A DNA stretch of 64,000 nucleotides, taken from assembly GCF_000427335.1 (NCBI RefSeq), contig NZ_ATMR01000037.1, forward strand, positions 1 to 64,000, given 5' to 3'. A program made the position numbers and the translations under genes. The stretch comes from Winogradskyella psychrotolerans RS-3 (GTDB lineage: Bacteria; Bacteroidota; Bacteroidia; Flavobacteriales; Flavobacteriaceae). Below are positions 1 to 8,083 of this stretch, piece after piece (position 1 is the first letter of the stretch; each line of letters begins with the position of its first letter). The notes beneath the pieces are model-generated. The model worked only from the letters and a program-made list of their open reading frames with translations. It was not told where the DNA came from and did no database searches.

Positions 1-1
1 T

Positions 2-271
2 AATAAAACTTATGGTACGCTTTATATTGGAGTCACTAATGACCTAGAGCGTCGTATGTTTGAACACAAGAATAAATTAGTTGAGGGTTTTAGTAAAAAG
101 TATGGCTTATATAAGCTAGTTTATTTTGAAAGCTTTCAGTATGTTAATGATGCTATTACCCGTGAAAAGAATATGAAAAAATGGAAAAGGCAATGGAAAA
201 TAGATCGTATTGAAAAAGAGAATTTCAATTGGGTTGATTTATCTAAAGATTGGAGAGTTTTTGATGATTAG
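2..271 (+). CDS. GIY-YIG nuclease family protein, 5' end outside window
   Basis: The reading frame is already open at the window edge and reads NKTYGTLYIGVTNDLERR before the first internal ATG at 56, so the true start lies upstream. The visible part has the second half of the GIY-YIG core (LYIGVTNDL), the catalytic-type Arg, an EHK motif and a basic tail ending in DWRVFDD. This resembles the small stand-alone GIY-YIG proteins (COG2827/UPF0213-like), roughly 80-100 residues, whose cellular role is not established. A near-identical second copy lies at 587-899. Both sit among short palindromic repeats, which suggests local duplication. Family assignment is firm; function is unknown. Confidence 0.75.
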   Translation, partial: NKTYGTLYIGVTNDLERRMFEHKNKLVEGFSKKYGLYKLVYFESFQYVNDAITREKNMKKWKRQWKIDRIEKENFNWVDLSKDWRVFDD

Positions 272-308
272 AACTGTTATTAGAGAGCTTGTGGCTATTT
301 TTTTATGG

Positions 309-393
309 TGTGGATTCCTGCCTTCACAGGAATGACAGCGGCGCTAGAGTTTTGTTTATGGTCTGTGGATTTTTGCTTTTGCAGGCATGACAG
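309..393. repeat. Two copies of a short palindromic dispersed repeat
   Basis: Copy one (309-337) reads TGTGGATTCCTGCC then TTCACAGGAATGACA. Its arms ATTCCTG and CAGGAAT pair. Copy two (365-393) is a degraded version beginning TGTGGATTTTTGC and ending GCAGGCATGACAG. A third copy in reverse orientation is at 525-551, and a truncated arm sits at 937-949. I see no real gene in 272-586 besides these repeats. Confidence 0.7.
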
Positions 394-524
394 CGCTCTT
401 CTGAATTATACGTTTTTAAGAAGACAGTATGTTTTATTTCAGTTTTCTGTAATAGCATTGTTGAAATGTAAATGGTTGGTTTTTAGTTTTGATAATTATT
501 ATATTTATTAAAGATTCCTGTTTT

Positions 525-551
525 GTCATTCCTGCGAAGGCAGGAATCCAC
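525..551. repeat. Inverted copy of the palindromic repeat
   Basis: This reads GTCATTCCTGCG then AAGGCAGGAATCCAC, the reverse complement of the repeat at 309-337. ATTCCTGC and GCAGGAAT form a perfect 8-bp stem. It ends 35 bases before the second GIY-YIG copy. Confidence 0.75.
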
Positions 552-586
552 TCGTGTTTCATTTAGCTAAAATCAAATGTCCATTC

Positions 587-899
587 ATGTTTAAAACCAT
601 TCATCAATATTACCTTTATATTATTACTAATAAAACTTATGGTACGCTTTATATTGGAGTCACTAATGACCTAGAGCGTCGTATGTTTGAACACAAGAAT
701 AAATTAGTTGAGGGTTTTTAGTAAAAAGTATGGCTTATATAAGCTAGTTTATTTTGAAAGCTTTCAGTATGTTAATGATGCTATTACCCGTGAAAAGAAT
801 GTGAAAAAATGGAAAAGGCAATGGAAAATAGACCGTATTGAAAAAAAGAATTTCAATTGGGTTGACTTATCTAAAGATTGGAAGGTTTTTGATGATTAG
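587..899 (+). pseudogene. Second GIY-YIG nuclease copy, frameshifted
   Basis: Starting at ATG 587 the frame reads MFKTIHQYYLYIITNKTY and carries the full GIY-YIG core. It then hits a stop at 719-721 because the run after GAGGG has five T where the copy at 2-271 has four. Shifting one base restores the rest (SKKYGLYKLVYFE to DWKVFDD) up to 899. Nucleotide identity to the first copy is very high and continues about 50 bases past the stop, so this is a recent duplication. The extra T may be a true inactivating insertion or a homopolymer read error. Confidence 0.75.
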
Positions 900-988
900 A
901 AGTGGTATTAGGGAGCTTATGGCTATTTTTTTATGGTGTGGATTCCTGTATACGTCAAGAAATAAGTAGGGATCAAAAATAACGATAT

Positions 989-1960
989 TTAGTCTTCAAA
1001 TACTTTTAATTCAGTTCCTAAAGTGATGTTGTTAATTCTGTCTTTTTTTGATTCATTAAGATAAAATAAAGTCCATGTTTTGTCATTTTCAAAGCGAGAC
1101 CGACTATAGGTGTTATTTTTGCTTTCACTATAATTTACAGGAAAATAGGGTTTAATATGCTTTGGGAATTTATATAGACCTTCTGTAGTTTCCTTTTCAT
1201 GAAATGGTGACGTTGGAATGAGGTTGCCTTCAACATCTGCAGGACCTAAGTTTAATAACGATAGGTAAAACCCATTTTTTGGTAAGTAAATTTGATGCTG
1301 TTCTAAATTGACGTTTAACTTATCCGTTTTTTCATTGAAGAGGATAACAATTGATTCCGTTGTGATCTCTTTCCCAGGTAAACCATTCTCATTAGTATAA
1401 AAACTCAGGCTATACAACGTAGTAAATGGATGTCGCTTTAAAACTTGCTTTTTCTTCCCCGAAAAATCCATAGTTTTATTATAGCTTGGAATGGTGATAG
1501 ATTTTACCTGAACCTCTTTATCACCAAAATTATTTTCAATTAGGCAAGCAATTTCACTTCCTATAGGATTTCGGTAAGAGTTTAAGAAATCCTTATCGTT
1601 AATGGGTTTCGTTTTTTCTGTTTTAAACTTTCGCTTTTTATCAGATAAAACAACTTCCTCTAATTGTGTCGCAACAGGATTTAAAACTATAAGTTGCTCT
1701 TTTATGGAGTTAACAAAAACGATTTTTGTTTCATAGCCTAATGCAGAGAGTTGCATACTATCAGACGCGATGAGACTTAAGTTAAATTGCCCATTTTTAT
1801 CTGTATAAATGCCGTCTTTATCTCCAAAGGAGATGTTTACATAAGCAATAGGTAGCGCTGTTAATTCATCACTAACAGTAATAATAGTTTCATTTTGCCC
1901 AATAATAGGACTAAGCTTGAGAAGCAAACATAAGCTTAAAATAAAATATTTGGAGTTCAT
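989..1960 (-). CDS. Exported protein with carboxypeptidase-regulatory-like domain
   Basis: The 323-residue product begins with a signal peptide (MNSKYFILSLCLLLKLSPIIG) and has an N-terminal beta-sandwich of the CarboxypepD_reg-like type (residues about 25-100: PIAYVNISF, YTDKNGQFNL, LSALGYE). This module usually heads TonB-dependent receptors, but no barrel follows. The remaining 220 residues are not recognised. It is likely periplasmic or outer-membrane associated. It lies 53 bases downstream of lptB on the same strand and may be the last gene of that operon. Specific function unknown. Confidence 0.6.
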   Translation of the reverse strand: MNSKYFILSLCLLLKLSPIIGQNETIITVSDELTALPIAYVNISFGDKDGIYTDKNGQFNLSLIASDSMQLSALGYETKIVFVNSIKEQLIVLNPVATQLEEVVLSDKKRKFKTEKTKPINDKDFLNSYRNPIGSEIACLIENNFGDKEVQVKSITIPSYNKTMDFSGKKKQVLKRHPFTTLYSLSFYTNENGLPGKEITTESIVILFNEKTDKLNVNLEQHQIYLPKNGFYLSLLNLGPADVEGNLIPTSPFHEKETTEGLYKFPKHIKPYFPVNYSESKNNTYSRSRFENDKTWTLFYLNESKKDRINNITLGTELKVFED

Positions 1961-2013
1961 TTATAATAGATGAGAGTTTCAGGAGCCTTGATGGTTCTCC
2001 TTACGATAAGTAA

Positions 2014-2754
2014 TTAGAATTCTAACTTCTTCTTACGCAACTCAAAATTTTGACCCAAGTAAACTTTACGTACCATTTCATCACTCGCTAATTCTTCAGG
2101 TTTACCAGCTTTAAGAATGGTACCTTCAAACATTAAATATGTTCTATCTGTAATCGCAAGAGTTTCTTGTACGTTATGGTCGGTAATAAGAATACCGATA
2201 TTCTTTTTCGTCAATTTTGCAATAATACGCTGAATATCTTCTACCGCTACCGGATCGACTCCTGCAAAAGGTTCATCCAATAATATAAAATTAGGATCGG
2301 TTGCTAGCGCACGTGCAATTTCAGTTCTACGACGTTCTCCTCCCGAAAGTAAATCACCTCTGCTAGTTCTAATATGACTTAAACCAAATTCTTCAATAAG
2401 CGATTCCATTTTAAAGTGCTGTTCTTTCTTACTCAGTTTAGTAAGTTGTAATACGCTTAAAATATTGTCTTCAATACTCAGTTTTCTAAATACAGACGCT
2501 TCTTGAGCTAAGTAGCCAATTCCGTTTTGAGCACGCTTGTACATTGGGTATTTTGTGATATTGGTATCATCTAAAAAAATATTACCACCATTGGGTTTAA
2601 TAATCCCAACAATCATATAAAAAGACGTGGTTTTACCAGCTCCATTAGGGCCTAATAAACCAACAATCTCTCCTTGATTCACCTCTAAAGAGACATCCTT
2701 TACTACTTTTCGTCCGCTGTAGGACTTCATTAAATGTTCTGCTCGTAACTTCAT
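2014..2754 (-). CDS. lptB: LPS export ABC transporter ATP-binding protein LptB
   Basis: This 246-residue cytoplasmic ATPase powers the LptFGC complex that extracts lipopolysaccharide from the inner membrane. It has Walker A GPNGAGKT (residues 35-42), a Q-loop glutamine (84), the ABC signature LLSGGE (135-140), Walker B FILLDE (156-161) and the H-loop histidine (193). The [10 protein letters not shown] stretch after the signature and the overall length are typical of LptB rather than other ABC ATPases. It follows the AhpD-like gene by 73 bases. Upstream kdsD supplies Kdo for LPS, so the operon has an envelope theme. Confidence 0.93.
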   Translation of the reverse strand: MKLRAEHLMKSYSGRKVVKDVSLEVNQGEIVGLLGPNGAGKTTSFYMIVGIIKPNGGNIFLDDTNITKYPMYKRAQNGIGYLAQEASVFRKLSIEDNILSVLQLTKLSKKEQHFKMESLIEEFGLSHIRTSRGDLLSGGERRRTEIARALATDPNFILLDEPFAGVDPVAVEDIQRIIAKLTKKNIGILITDHNVQETLAITDRTYLMFEGTILKAGKPEELASDEMVRKVYLGQNFELRKKKLEF

Positions 2755-2827
2755 ATATGGTGTAAGAACGCTAAAAATAACAAAATCATATAGATTCTAT
2801 TCGCTTTGGCTATCATTTATTAAAAGT

Positions 2828-3184
2828 TTAACCTTGTGAATTGTGGTGTTCTATGGCGTCCCAATATTCATGAGCGCGTCTTAAATGAGGAATCACAATA
2901 GTACCGCCAACCAAAGTTGCAATACCTAGTGCTTCACTAATTTCTTCTTTGGTTATACCTTCATTATAAGAGGCTTCTAAATGGTATTTTACACAATCAT
3001 CACATCGTAGTACGGTTGAGGCTACCAAACCTAAAAGCTCTTTGGTTTTTTTATCTAGCGCTCCTGCTTGAAAGGCATTGGTATCTAGATTAAAAATTCG
3101 TTTTACAATTTTATTATTATCAGCTAATATTTTATCGTTCATTTTAGCACGATAATCATTGAATTCCTTTACAATATCAGACAT
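2828..3184 (-). CDS. Carboxymuconolactone decarboxylase/AhpD-like protein
   Basis: The 118-residue protein has the CxxC and downstream His of the AhpD-like fold (C61, C64, H68 in RCDDCVKYH). These residues act in thiol-dependent peroxide reduction or related redox chemistry in studied members. The GGTIVIPHLRRA tail is typical of the flavobacterial version. It starts three bases after the tatC stop and is probably translated from the same message. The partner reductase is not evident here, so the substrate is unknown. Confidence 0.85.
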   Translation of the reverse strand: MSDIVKEFNDYRAKMNDKILADNNKIVKRIFNLDTNAFQAGALDKKTKELLGLVASTVLRCDDCVKYHLEASYNEGITKEEISEALGIATLVGGTIVIPHLRRAHEYWDAIEHHNSQG

Positions 3185-3187
3185 AAT

Positions 3188-4030
3188 TTAGGACTTAACT
3201 TTTGATTTTTTATTTTCTCTTGCAGCTCTTCGCTTTTGTTTTCTAATAACTAAAGCCGAAATATAAATGCTTATTTGGTACAATAATAATATAGGAATCG
3301 CCACAATAACCTGACTCGCAATATCTGGAGGTGTAATCACAGCAGATAAAATCAGTACAATAACTAAGGCGTATTTTCTATATTGTCTTAAGAATTGAGG
3401 TGTTACCAATCCGATTTTGGTTAAGAAATAAATAAGTATAGGTAATTCAAAAACAAAACCAGCGGCTAAAGATGATGATCTCACTATAGAATTATAGGAA
3501 CTTAAATCAAAAGCGTTTGAAACCTCCTCGGCAAAAGTATAGTTCGTTAAAAAGTTTAATGATAAAGGAGTAATGACATAATATCCAAATGCAACACCTA
3601 AAAAGAAAAGTAATGATGCAATTATTATAAATCCTCTAGAATTTCTACGTTCATTTGTTTGCAACCCAGGACTAATAAAACTCCATAATTGATATAATAC
3701 ATAAGGGAAAGCAATGACTAAACCTGCATAAATTGATGTCCAGATATGTGCAGAAAACTGCCCACCAACAGATCTTACTTCAATAACAAAGGGTAACTCA
3801 CTGGCGCAAAACGACATGTCCATTCCAAAGAATTTAGACATTTCACACAGTGCAACGTATGTTGGAAAATCCATGTGCTTTGGAGCCATTATAATTCCAA
3901 CAATAAAATCTTTAAAAATAAAAGCTAAGATGGCTGCAACCATAATACTAGCTACAGCTCTAACTAAATGCCATCGCAATTCTTCGAGATGGTCTAAAAA
4001 AGACATCTCATCTACATTCTTTTTTGCCAT
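3188..4030 (-). CDS. tatC: Sec-independent translocase subunit TatC
   Basis: TatC is the multi-spanning receptor of the twin-arginine translocase, which exports folded proteins. The product begins MAKKNVDEMSFLDHLEELRWH, and the FLDHLEELR motif is the conserved TatC N-terminal signature. Six hydrophobic segments follow, with the SPGLQTNERR loop typical of the family. I place the start at 4030, where ATG shares its A with the TAA stop of kdsD (TAATG), giving 280 residues; a start 16 codons upstream would add an unrelated basic leader lying inside kdsD. The C-terminus is basic (KRRAARENKKSK). No tatA is in the window. Confidence 0.93.
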   Translation of the reverse strand: MAKKNVDEMSFLDHLEELRWHLVRAVASIMVAAILAFIFKDFIVGIIMAPKHMDFPTYVALCEMSKFFGMDMSFCASELPFVIEVRSVGGQFSAHIWTSIYAGLVIAFPYVLYQLWSFISPGLQTNERRNSRGFIIIASLLFFLGVAFGYYVITPLSLNFLTNYTFAEEVSNAFDLSSYNSIVRSSSLAAGFVFELPILIYFLTKIGLVTPQFLRQYRKYALVIVLILSAVITPPDIASQVIVAIPILLLYQISIYISALVIRKQKRRAARENKKSKVKS

Positions 4031-4995
4031 TATATAATGCCTTCTTTTATTAAATCGTGAAGATGAACTACACCACAATACTTACCATCGTGCTCTACCA
4101 ATAATTGAGAAATACCAAATTCTTCCATAACTTCCTTAGCGTCAACTGCCATGGCGTCTTCTAAAATCCGTCTTGGGTTGTTACTCATTATATCTTTAGC
4201 TTTTAAAGCTGTAAGATCATCACTTTTGCTCAGCATTCGTCTTAAATCTCCATCTGTAATAATTCCTACGATTTTATCATTTTCAACTACAGCTGTCACT
4301 CCTAACATTTTTTCAGTGATTTCAACAATCACTTCTTTTAATGACGCTTCAAGACCAACTTGTGGTTTTTGATTTTGAGAGGATAAATCATTTACTCTTA
4401 AATATAAACGTTTACCAAGTGCACCACCAGGATGGTATTTTGCAAAATCTTTACTCGAAAACCCTCTTAATTCCAATAAGCAAACCGCTAAAGCATCTCC
4501 AATTACGAGCTGTGCAGTAGTACTTGTTGTAGGTGCTAAATTATTAGGACAAGCTTCTTGTGCGACAAAAGCATTCAAAATAAAATCGGCTTGTTGCCCT
4601 AAAAAGGAGTCGATGTTGCCTGTAATCGCAATCATTTTATTATTTGCATTCTTAATAAGTGGTACTAAAACTTTAATTTCAGGAGTATTTCCACTTTTTG
4701 AAATGCAAATTACAACGTCGTCTTGGAGAATTAATCCGAGGTCTCCATGGATGGCATCAGCAGCGTGCATAAAAACCGCTGGAGTTCCAGTTGAATTTAA
4801 TGTAGCAACGATTTTGTTAGCAATAATGGCACTTTTGCCGATTCCGGTGATAATAACACGACCCTTAGAATTGTAGATTAATTCTACTGCATCAGCAAAA
4901 TCTTCTGTTAATAATTCAGCCAAATGGTCTATAGCTTTGCTTTCTAATTTTATGGTAGACGCTGCAGTTTTTAAGATAGTTTGCTTAGTGTTCAA
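4030..4995 (-). CDS. kdsD: KpsF/GutQ family arabinose-5-phosphate isomerase
   Basis: The 321-residue protein has an N-terminal SIS sugar-isomerase domain (GIGKSAIIANKIVATLNSTG, then ISKSGNTPEI) and two C-terminal CBS domains (around GIITDGDLRRML and VVHLHDLIKEGII). This is the architecture of D-arabinose 5-phosphate isomerases that convert ribulose 5-phosphate for Kdo synthesis. It is first in a minus-strand operon with tatC, the AhpD-like gene and lptB, and is translationally coupled to tatC by TAATG. A TACATTTG box at 5054-5061 fits its promoter. Which isomerase paralogue it is cannot be settled from sequence alone. Confidence 0.88.
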   Translation of the reverse strand: MNTKQTILKTAASTIKLESKAIDHLAELLTEDFADAVELIYNSKGRVIITGIGKSAIIANKIVATLNSTGTPAVFMHAADAIHGDLGLILQDDVVICISKSGNTPEIKVLVPLIKNANNKMIAITGNIDSFLGQQADFILNAFVAQEACPNNLAPTTSTTAQLVIGDALAVCLLELRGFSSKDFAKYHPGGALGKRLYLRVNDLSSQNQKPQVGLEASLKEVIVEITEKMLGVTAVVENDKIVGIITDGDLRRMLSKSDDLTALKAKDIMSNNPRRILEDAMAVDAKEVMEEFGISQLLVEHDGKYCGVVHLHDLIKEGII

Positions 4996-5053
4996 AACTT
5001 ATTATTTATTGAGTTTTCTAGGTTTAAAGAATTTGTTATCTTTAAACTTGTTG

Positions 5054-5061
5054 CAAATGTA
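5054..5061 (-). promoter_or_regulatory. TAnnTTTG -7 element for the kdsD-tatC-lptB operon
   Basis: The minus strand reads TACATTTG, matching the Bacteroidota housekeeping -7 consensus, 58 bases upstream of the kdsD start. I see no well-spaced -33 TTG. Confidence 0.5.
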
Positions 5062-5083
5062 TATAAAATACCAATAGGGATTA

Positions 5084-7285
5084 ATGAGTATTGCAGAAAT
5101 TGACTTACACTCCGCATTAAAAAAGTACTTTGGATTTTCAGAATTCAAAGGCCTTCAAGAAGAAGTAATAAAGAACGTCGTAGCCGGTAATAACACTTTT
5201 GTTATTATGCCAACAGGTGGTGGAAAATCTTTATGTTATCAACTACCAGCTTTAATTGCTGAAGGTACTGCTATTGTAGTATCTCCTCTTATTGCTCTGA
5301 TGAAGAATCAAGTAGATGCTATAAGGGCTGTGTCTGAGCACGAAGGTGTGGCACATGTCTTAAACTCTTCTTTGAACAAAACTGAAGTAAAACGTGTTAA
5401 AGACGACATTACAAATGGCATTACAAAGTTGCTATATGTAGCACCAGAGTCGTTGACAAAAGAAGAATATGTTGACTTTTTAAGAACCGTAAAAATTTCT
5501 TTTATGGCTGTCGATGAAGCCCATTGTATTAGTGAATGGGGACACGATTTTAGACCAGAATATAGAAATCTTAAGACGATTATTAAGCGTATTGGCGATA
5601 ATATTCCAATTGTTGGACTTACAGCAACAGCAACTCCGAAGGTTCAAGAGGATATTTTGAAGAGTTTAGGGATGCCAAATGCCGTAACTTTTAAAGCGTC
5701 CTTTAATAGACCTAACTTGTATTATGAAGTACGACCAAAAACTAAAACAGTAGATGCCGATATTATTCGTTTTGTAAAACAGAACGATGGTAAATCTGGT
5801 ATTATATATTGTTTAAGTCGGAAACGTGTTGAAGGCTTAGCACAAGTTCTTCAAGTCAATGGAGTAAAAGCAGTGCCGTATCATGCTGGTTTAGATGCTA
5901 AAACACGAGTGAAACATCAAGATATGTTCTTAATGGAAGATACTGATGTTGTTGTAGCAACTATAGCCTTTGGGATGGGTATTGATAAACCAGATGTCCG
6001 CTTTGTAATTCATCATGATATTCCTAAAAGTATAGAAAGTTATTATCAAGAAACGGGTCGTGCTGGTCGTGATGGAGGAGAAGGTCATTGTTTGGCGTAT
6101 TACGCTTATAAAGATATAGAGAAACTTGAAAAGTTTATGGCAGGTAAACCTGTTGCAGAACAAGAAATTGGCCACGCCTTACTACAAGAAGTGGTCGCTT
6201 TCGCGGAAACTTCGGTATCTCGACGTAAATTTATTCTTCATTATTTTGGTGAAGAATTTGATAATGAAACTGGTGATGGTGGTGATATGGATGATAATGT
6301 TCGTCATCCGAAAAAGCAAGTTGAAGCTCAAGATGATGTTAAAATTCTTTTAGATACTGTTGCTAAAACGAATGAAAAATATAAAGCTAAAGATTTAGTA
6401 CAAGTACTTGTTGGCAATTCAAATGCACTTATTTCTTCGCATAAAACGGATTTACAAAAGCACTTTGGAGTTGGTAAAGCTAAAGATCCTAGATATTGGA
6501 TGGCATTAATCCGTCAGGTTTTAGTGGCGCGTTTTTTAAAGAAGGATATTGAAACCTATGGTGTTTTAAGGTTAAGTAACGAAGGAAAAGATTTTATAAA
6601 TAATCCAACATCTTTTATGATGGCTGAGGACCACGTGTTTGATGAAGAATCAAACGACGGTATCGTTACTAACTCTAAAGGAGGAGGAGCCGTTGCAGAC
6701 GAAAAGTTAATGAGTATGCTTAAAGACTTACGTAAGCGTAATGCTAAAAAGTTAGGAGTGCCTCCATTTGTGATTTTTCAAGATCCATCATTAGAAGATA
6801 TGTCTTTAAAGTACCCTATTAATATAGAGGAATTATCTAATGTCCATGGAGTAGGTGAGAGTAAAGCAAAAAAATACGGAAAGGACTTTGTCGGTTTAAT
6901 TGCAGATTACGTAGAAGACAATGATATTTTACGACCAGAGGATATGGTAGTGAAGTCTACAGGAACTAATTCTGCTATAAAATTATATATCATTCAAAAT
7001 GTAGATCGAAAATTACCTTTAAGTGATATTGCCTCTTCTAAAGGTATGGGAATGTCTGCTTTTATAAAGGAAATGGAATCTATTGTGTTTTCTGGAACAA
7101 AGTTGAATATCAATTATTGGATTGATGACATTTTAGATGAAGATCAACAGGAAGAAATCCATGAGTATTTTATGGAAACTGAAAGCGATAAAATAGATGA
7201 TGCTATTGAAGAGTTTGATGGTGATTACGACGATGAAGAATTACGCTTGTATCGAATAAAGTTTATGAGTGAAGTGGCGAATTAA
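5084..7285 (+). CDS. recQ: ATP-dependent DNA helicase RecQ, long flavobacterial form
   Basis: This 733-residue 3'-5' helicase acts in recombination and replication-fork repair. It shows Walker A PTGGGKS (43-49), DEAH (144-147) followed by CISEWGHDFRPEY, and motif VI QETGRAGRDG. An HRDC-like region lies near residues 570-650 (VPPFVIFQDPSLEDMS, NVHGVGESKAKKYG). Where E. coli RecQ has a four-cysteine zinc site, this protein has SRRKFILHYFGEEFDNETGDGG and no cysteines, so the zinc site is absent. It is about 120 residues longer than E. coli RecQ, with an acidic tail. It is divergent from kdsD. Confidence 0.93.
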   Translation: MSIAEIDLHSALKKYFGFSEFKGLQEEVIKNVVAGNNTFVIMPTGGGKSLCYQLPALIAEGTAIVVSPLIALMKNQVDAIRAVSEHEGVAHVLNSSLNKTEVKRVKDDITNGITKLLYVAPESLTKEEYVDFLRTVKISFMAVDEAHCISEWGHDFRPEYRNLKTIIKRIGDNIPIVGLTATATPKVQEDILKSLGMPNAVTFKASFNRPNLYYEVRPKTKTVDADIIRFVKQNDGKSGIIYCLSRKRVEGLAQVLQVNGVKAVPYHAGLDAKTRVKHQDMFLMEDTDVVVATIAFGMGIDKPDVRFVIHHDIPKSIESYYQETGRAGRDGGEGHCLAYYAYKDIEKLEKFMAGKPVAEQEIGHALLQEVVAFAETSVSRRKFILHYFGEEFDNETGDGGDMDDNVRHPKKQVEAQDDVKILLDTVAKTNEKYKAKDLVQVLVGNSNALISSHKTDLQKHFGVGKAKDPRYWMALIRQVLVARFLKKDIETYGVLRLSNEGKDFINNPTSFMMAEDHVFDEESNDGIVTNSKGGGAVADEKLMSMLKDLRKRNAKKLGVPPFVIFQDPSLEDMSLKYPINIEELSNVHGVGESKAKKYGKDFVGLIADYVEDNDILRPEDMVVKSTGTNSAIKLYIIQNVDRKLPLSDIASSKGMGMSAFIKEMESIVFSGTKLNINYWIDDILDEDQQEEIHEYFMETESDKIDDAIEEFDGDYDDEELRLYRIKFMSEVAN

Positions 7286-7287
7286 GT

Positions 7288-7329
7288 GTTCAGTGGGCAG
7301 TCTTCAGTAAGCAGTGTTCAGTATGAAGT
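7288..7329. repeat. Seven-base tandem repeat, nnnCAGT type
   Basis: Directly after recQ come five heptads, GTTCAGT, GGGCAGT, CTTCAGT, AAGCAGT and GTTCAGT, then a decayed ATGAAGT. The last four bases are constant while the first three vary. The same pattern recurs at 19868-19895. Confidence 0.75.
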
Positions 7330-7390
7330 AAGAACTCTCCGTTTATGAGTTTTCTCAGTTTGAGCGAATTTAGTGACTGTTAATTATATA

Positions 7391-7431
7391 TTTTGTATCG
7401 AGAAAATCTTTTTAAAGTTCTCGATACAAAA
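7391..7431. terminator. Perfect 14-bp inverted repeat between convergent genes
   Basis: TTTTGTATCGAGAA (7391-7404) pairs perfectly with TTCTCGATACAAAA (7418-7431) across a 13-base loop. It lies between the convergent recQ and the gene at 7488, where a two-way terminator would be expected. The stem is AT-rich, and it could instead be part of a dispersed repeat. Confidence 0.5.
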
Positions 7432-7487
7432 TTAAATTTTTCACTACGTTTCAATTTTAATTCCACTCGAACTGACAAACACAATTT

Positions 7488-7946
7488 TTATTCTTCTTCA
7501 TCAGTCGCCTCAATAACCACATATTTACTAAATAGAATATCATGCTTCTTTACTTTTATTTGAATGCTTCTAAGTGTGGCACTTTCTAAATTTTTAACAT
7601 CACTTTCTTCAATCTGAAAATCAATTTTAGTAACATTTCTACCTTTAGTATCTGAGTTCTCTGATTCAAATTCTGGCATATCAGCTTCTAATTTTAATTT
7701 GAAGTCATCTCCAACAAAGTATAATTGTGCTCCATTTTTAGATTTCACATTGAGCGCACCAACAATAACGGTTTGAAAAAAGAAATAGCCTCCCAATTCA
7801 TTTAAGCCTGCGAACAGGACATTATTTTCAGAGACACCAAAAGGTCTGTTTTCAACATCATTAATGATAGCTTCAATAGTATCACCAGACTGAGATGTTG
7901 TTTCAGAATTTTTAGAACCAAAGAGTTTAGATAACGAAAATGCCAT
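7488..7946 (-). CDS. Hypothetical protein, 152 residues
   Basis: I do not recognise this family. There is no signal peptide or membrane segment, so it is probably cytoplasmic. The N-terminus (MAFSLSKLFGSKNSE) is followed by a low-complexity Ser/Thr stretch, then a predicted all-beta region (residues about 40-150) with an acidic end (EATDEEE). A single gene between convergent recQ and the divergent immunophilin gene gives no functional hint. Codon usage looks like its neighbours. Confidence 0.6.
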   Translation of the reverse strand: MAFSLSKLFGSKNSETTSQSGDTIEAIINDVENRPFGVSENNVLFAGLNELGGYFFFQTVIVGALNVKSKNGAQLYFVGDDFKLKLEADMPEFESENSDTKGRNVTKIDFQIEESDVKNLESATLRSIQIKVKKHDILFSKYVVIEATDEEE

Positions 7947-8051
7947 GTGATTTGTTTTTTCAAAACTAAAAAAAGAATCAGAACCCGAAATCGAATTTGA
8001 AGTTGTTTTATTTCGATTTCAATTTCAGATTCGATTTCAAGTTAACTTTCT

Positions 8052-8059
8052 TATCTTTG
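8052..8059 (+). promoter_or_regulatory. TAnnTTTG -7 element of the immunophilin gene
   Basis: TATCTTTG lies 25 bases before the ATG at 8084. Just upstream (7987-8039) are paired GAAATCGAA and TTCGATTTC tracts that could form a hairpin. Confidence 0.6.
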
Positions 8060-8083
8060 CACCCTTAAACAAATTAAAAGATA

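Noticed and set aside
305-511. Open frame of 68 codons between the GIY-YIG copies
   Set aside because: It is made of the palindromic repeats and AT-rich filler, has no recognisable start context and no family features.
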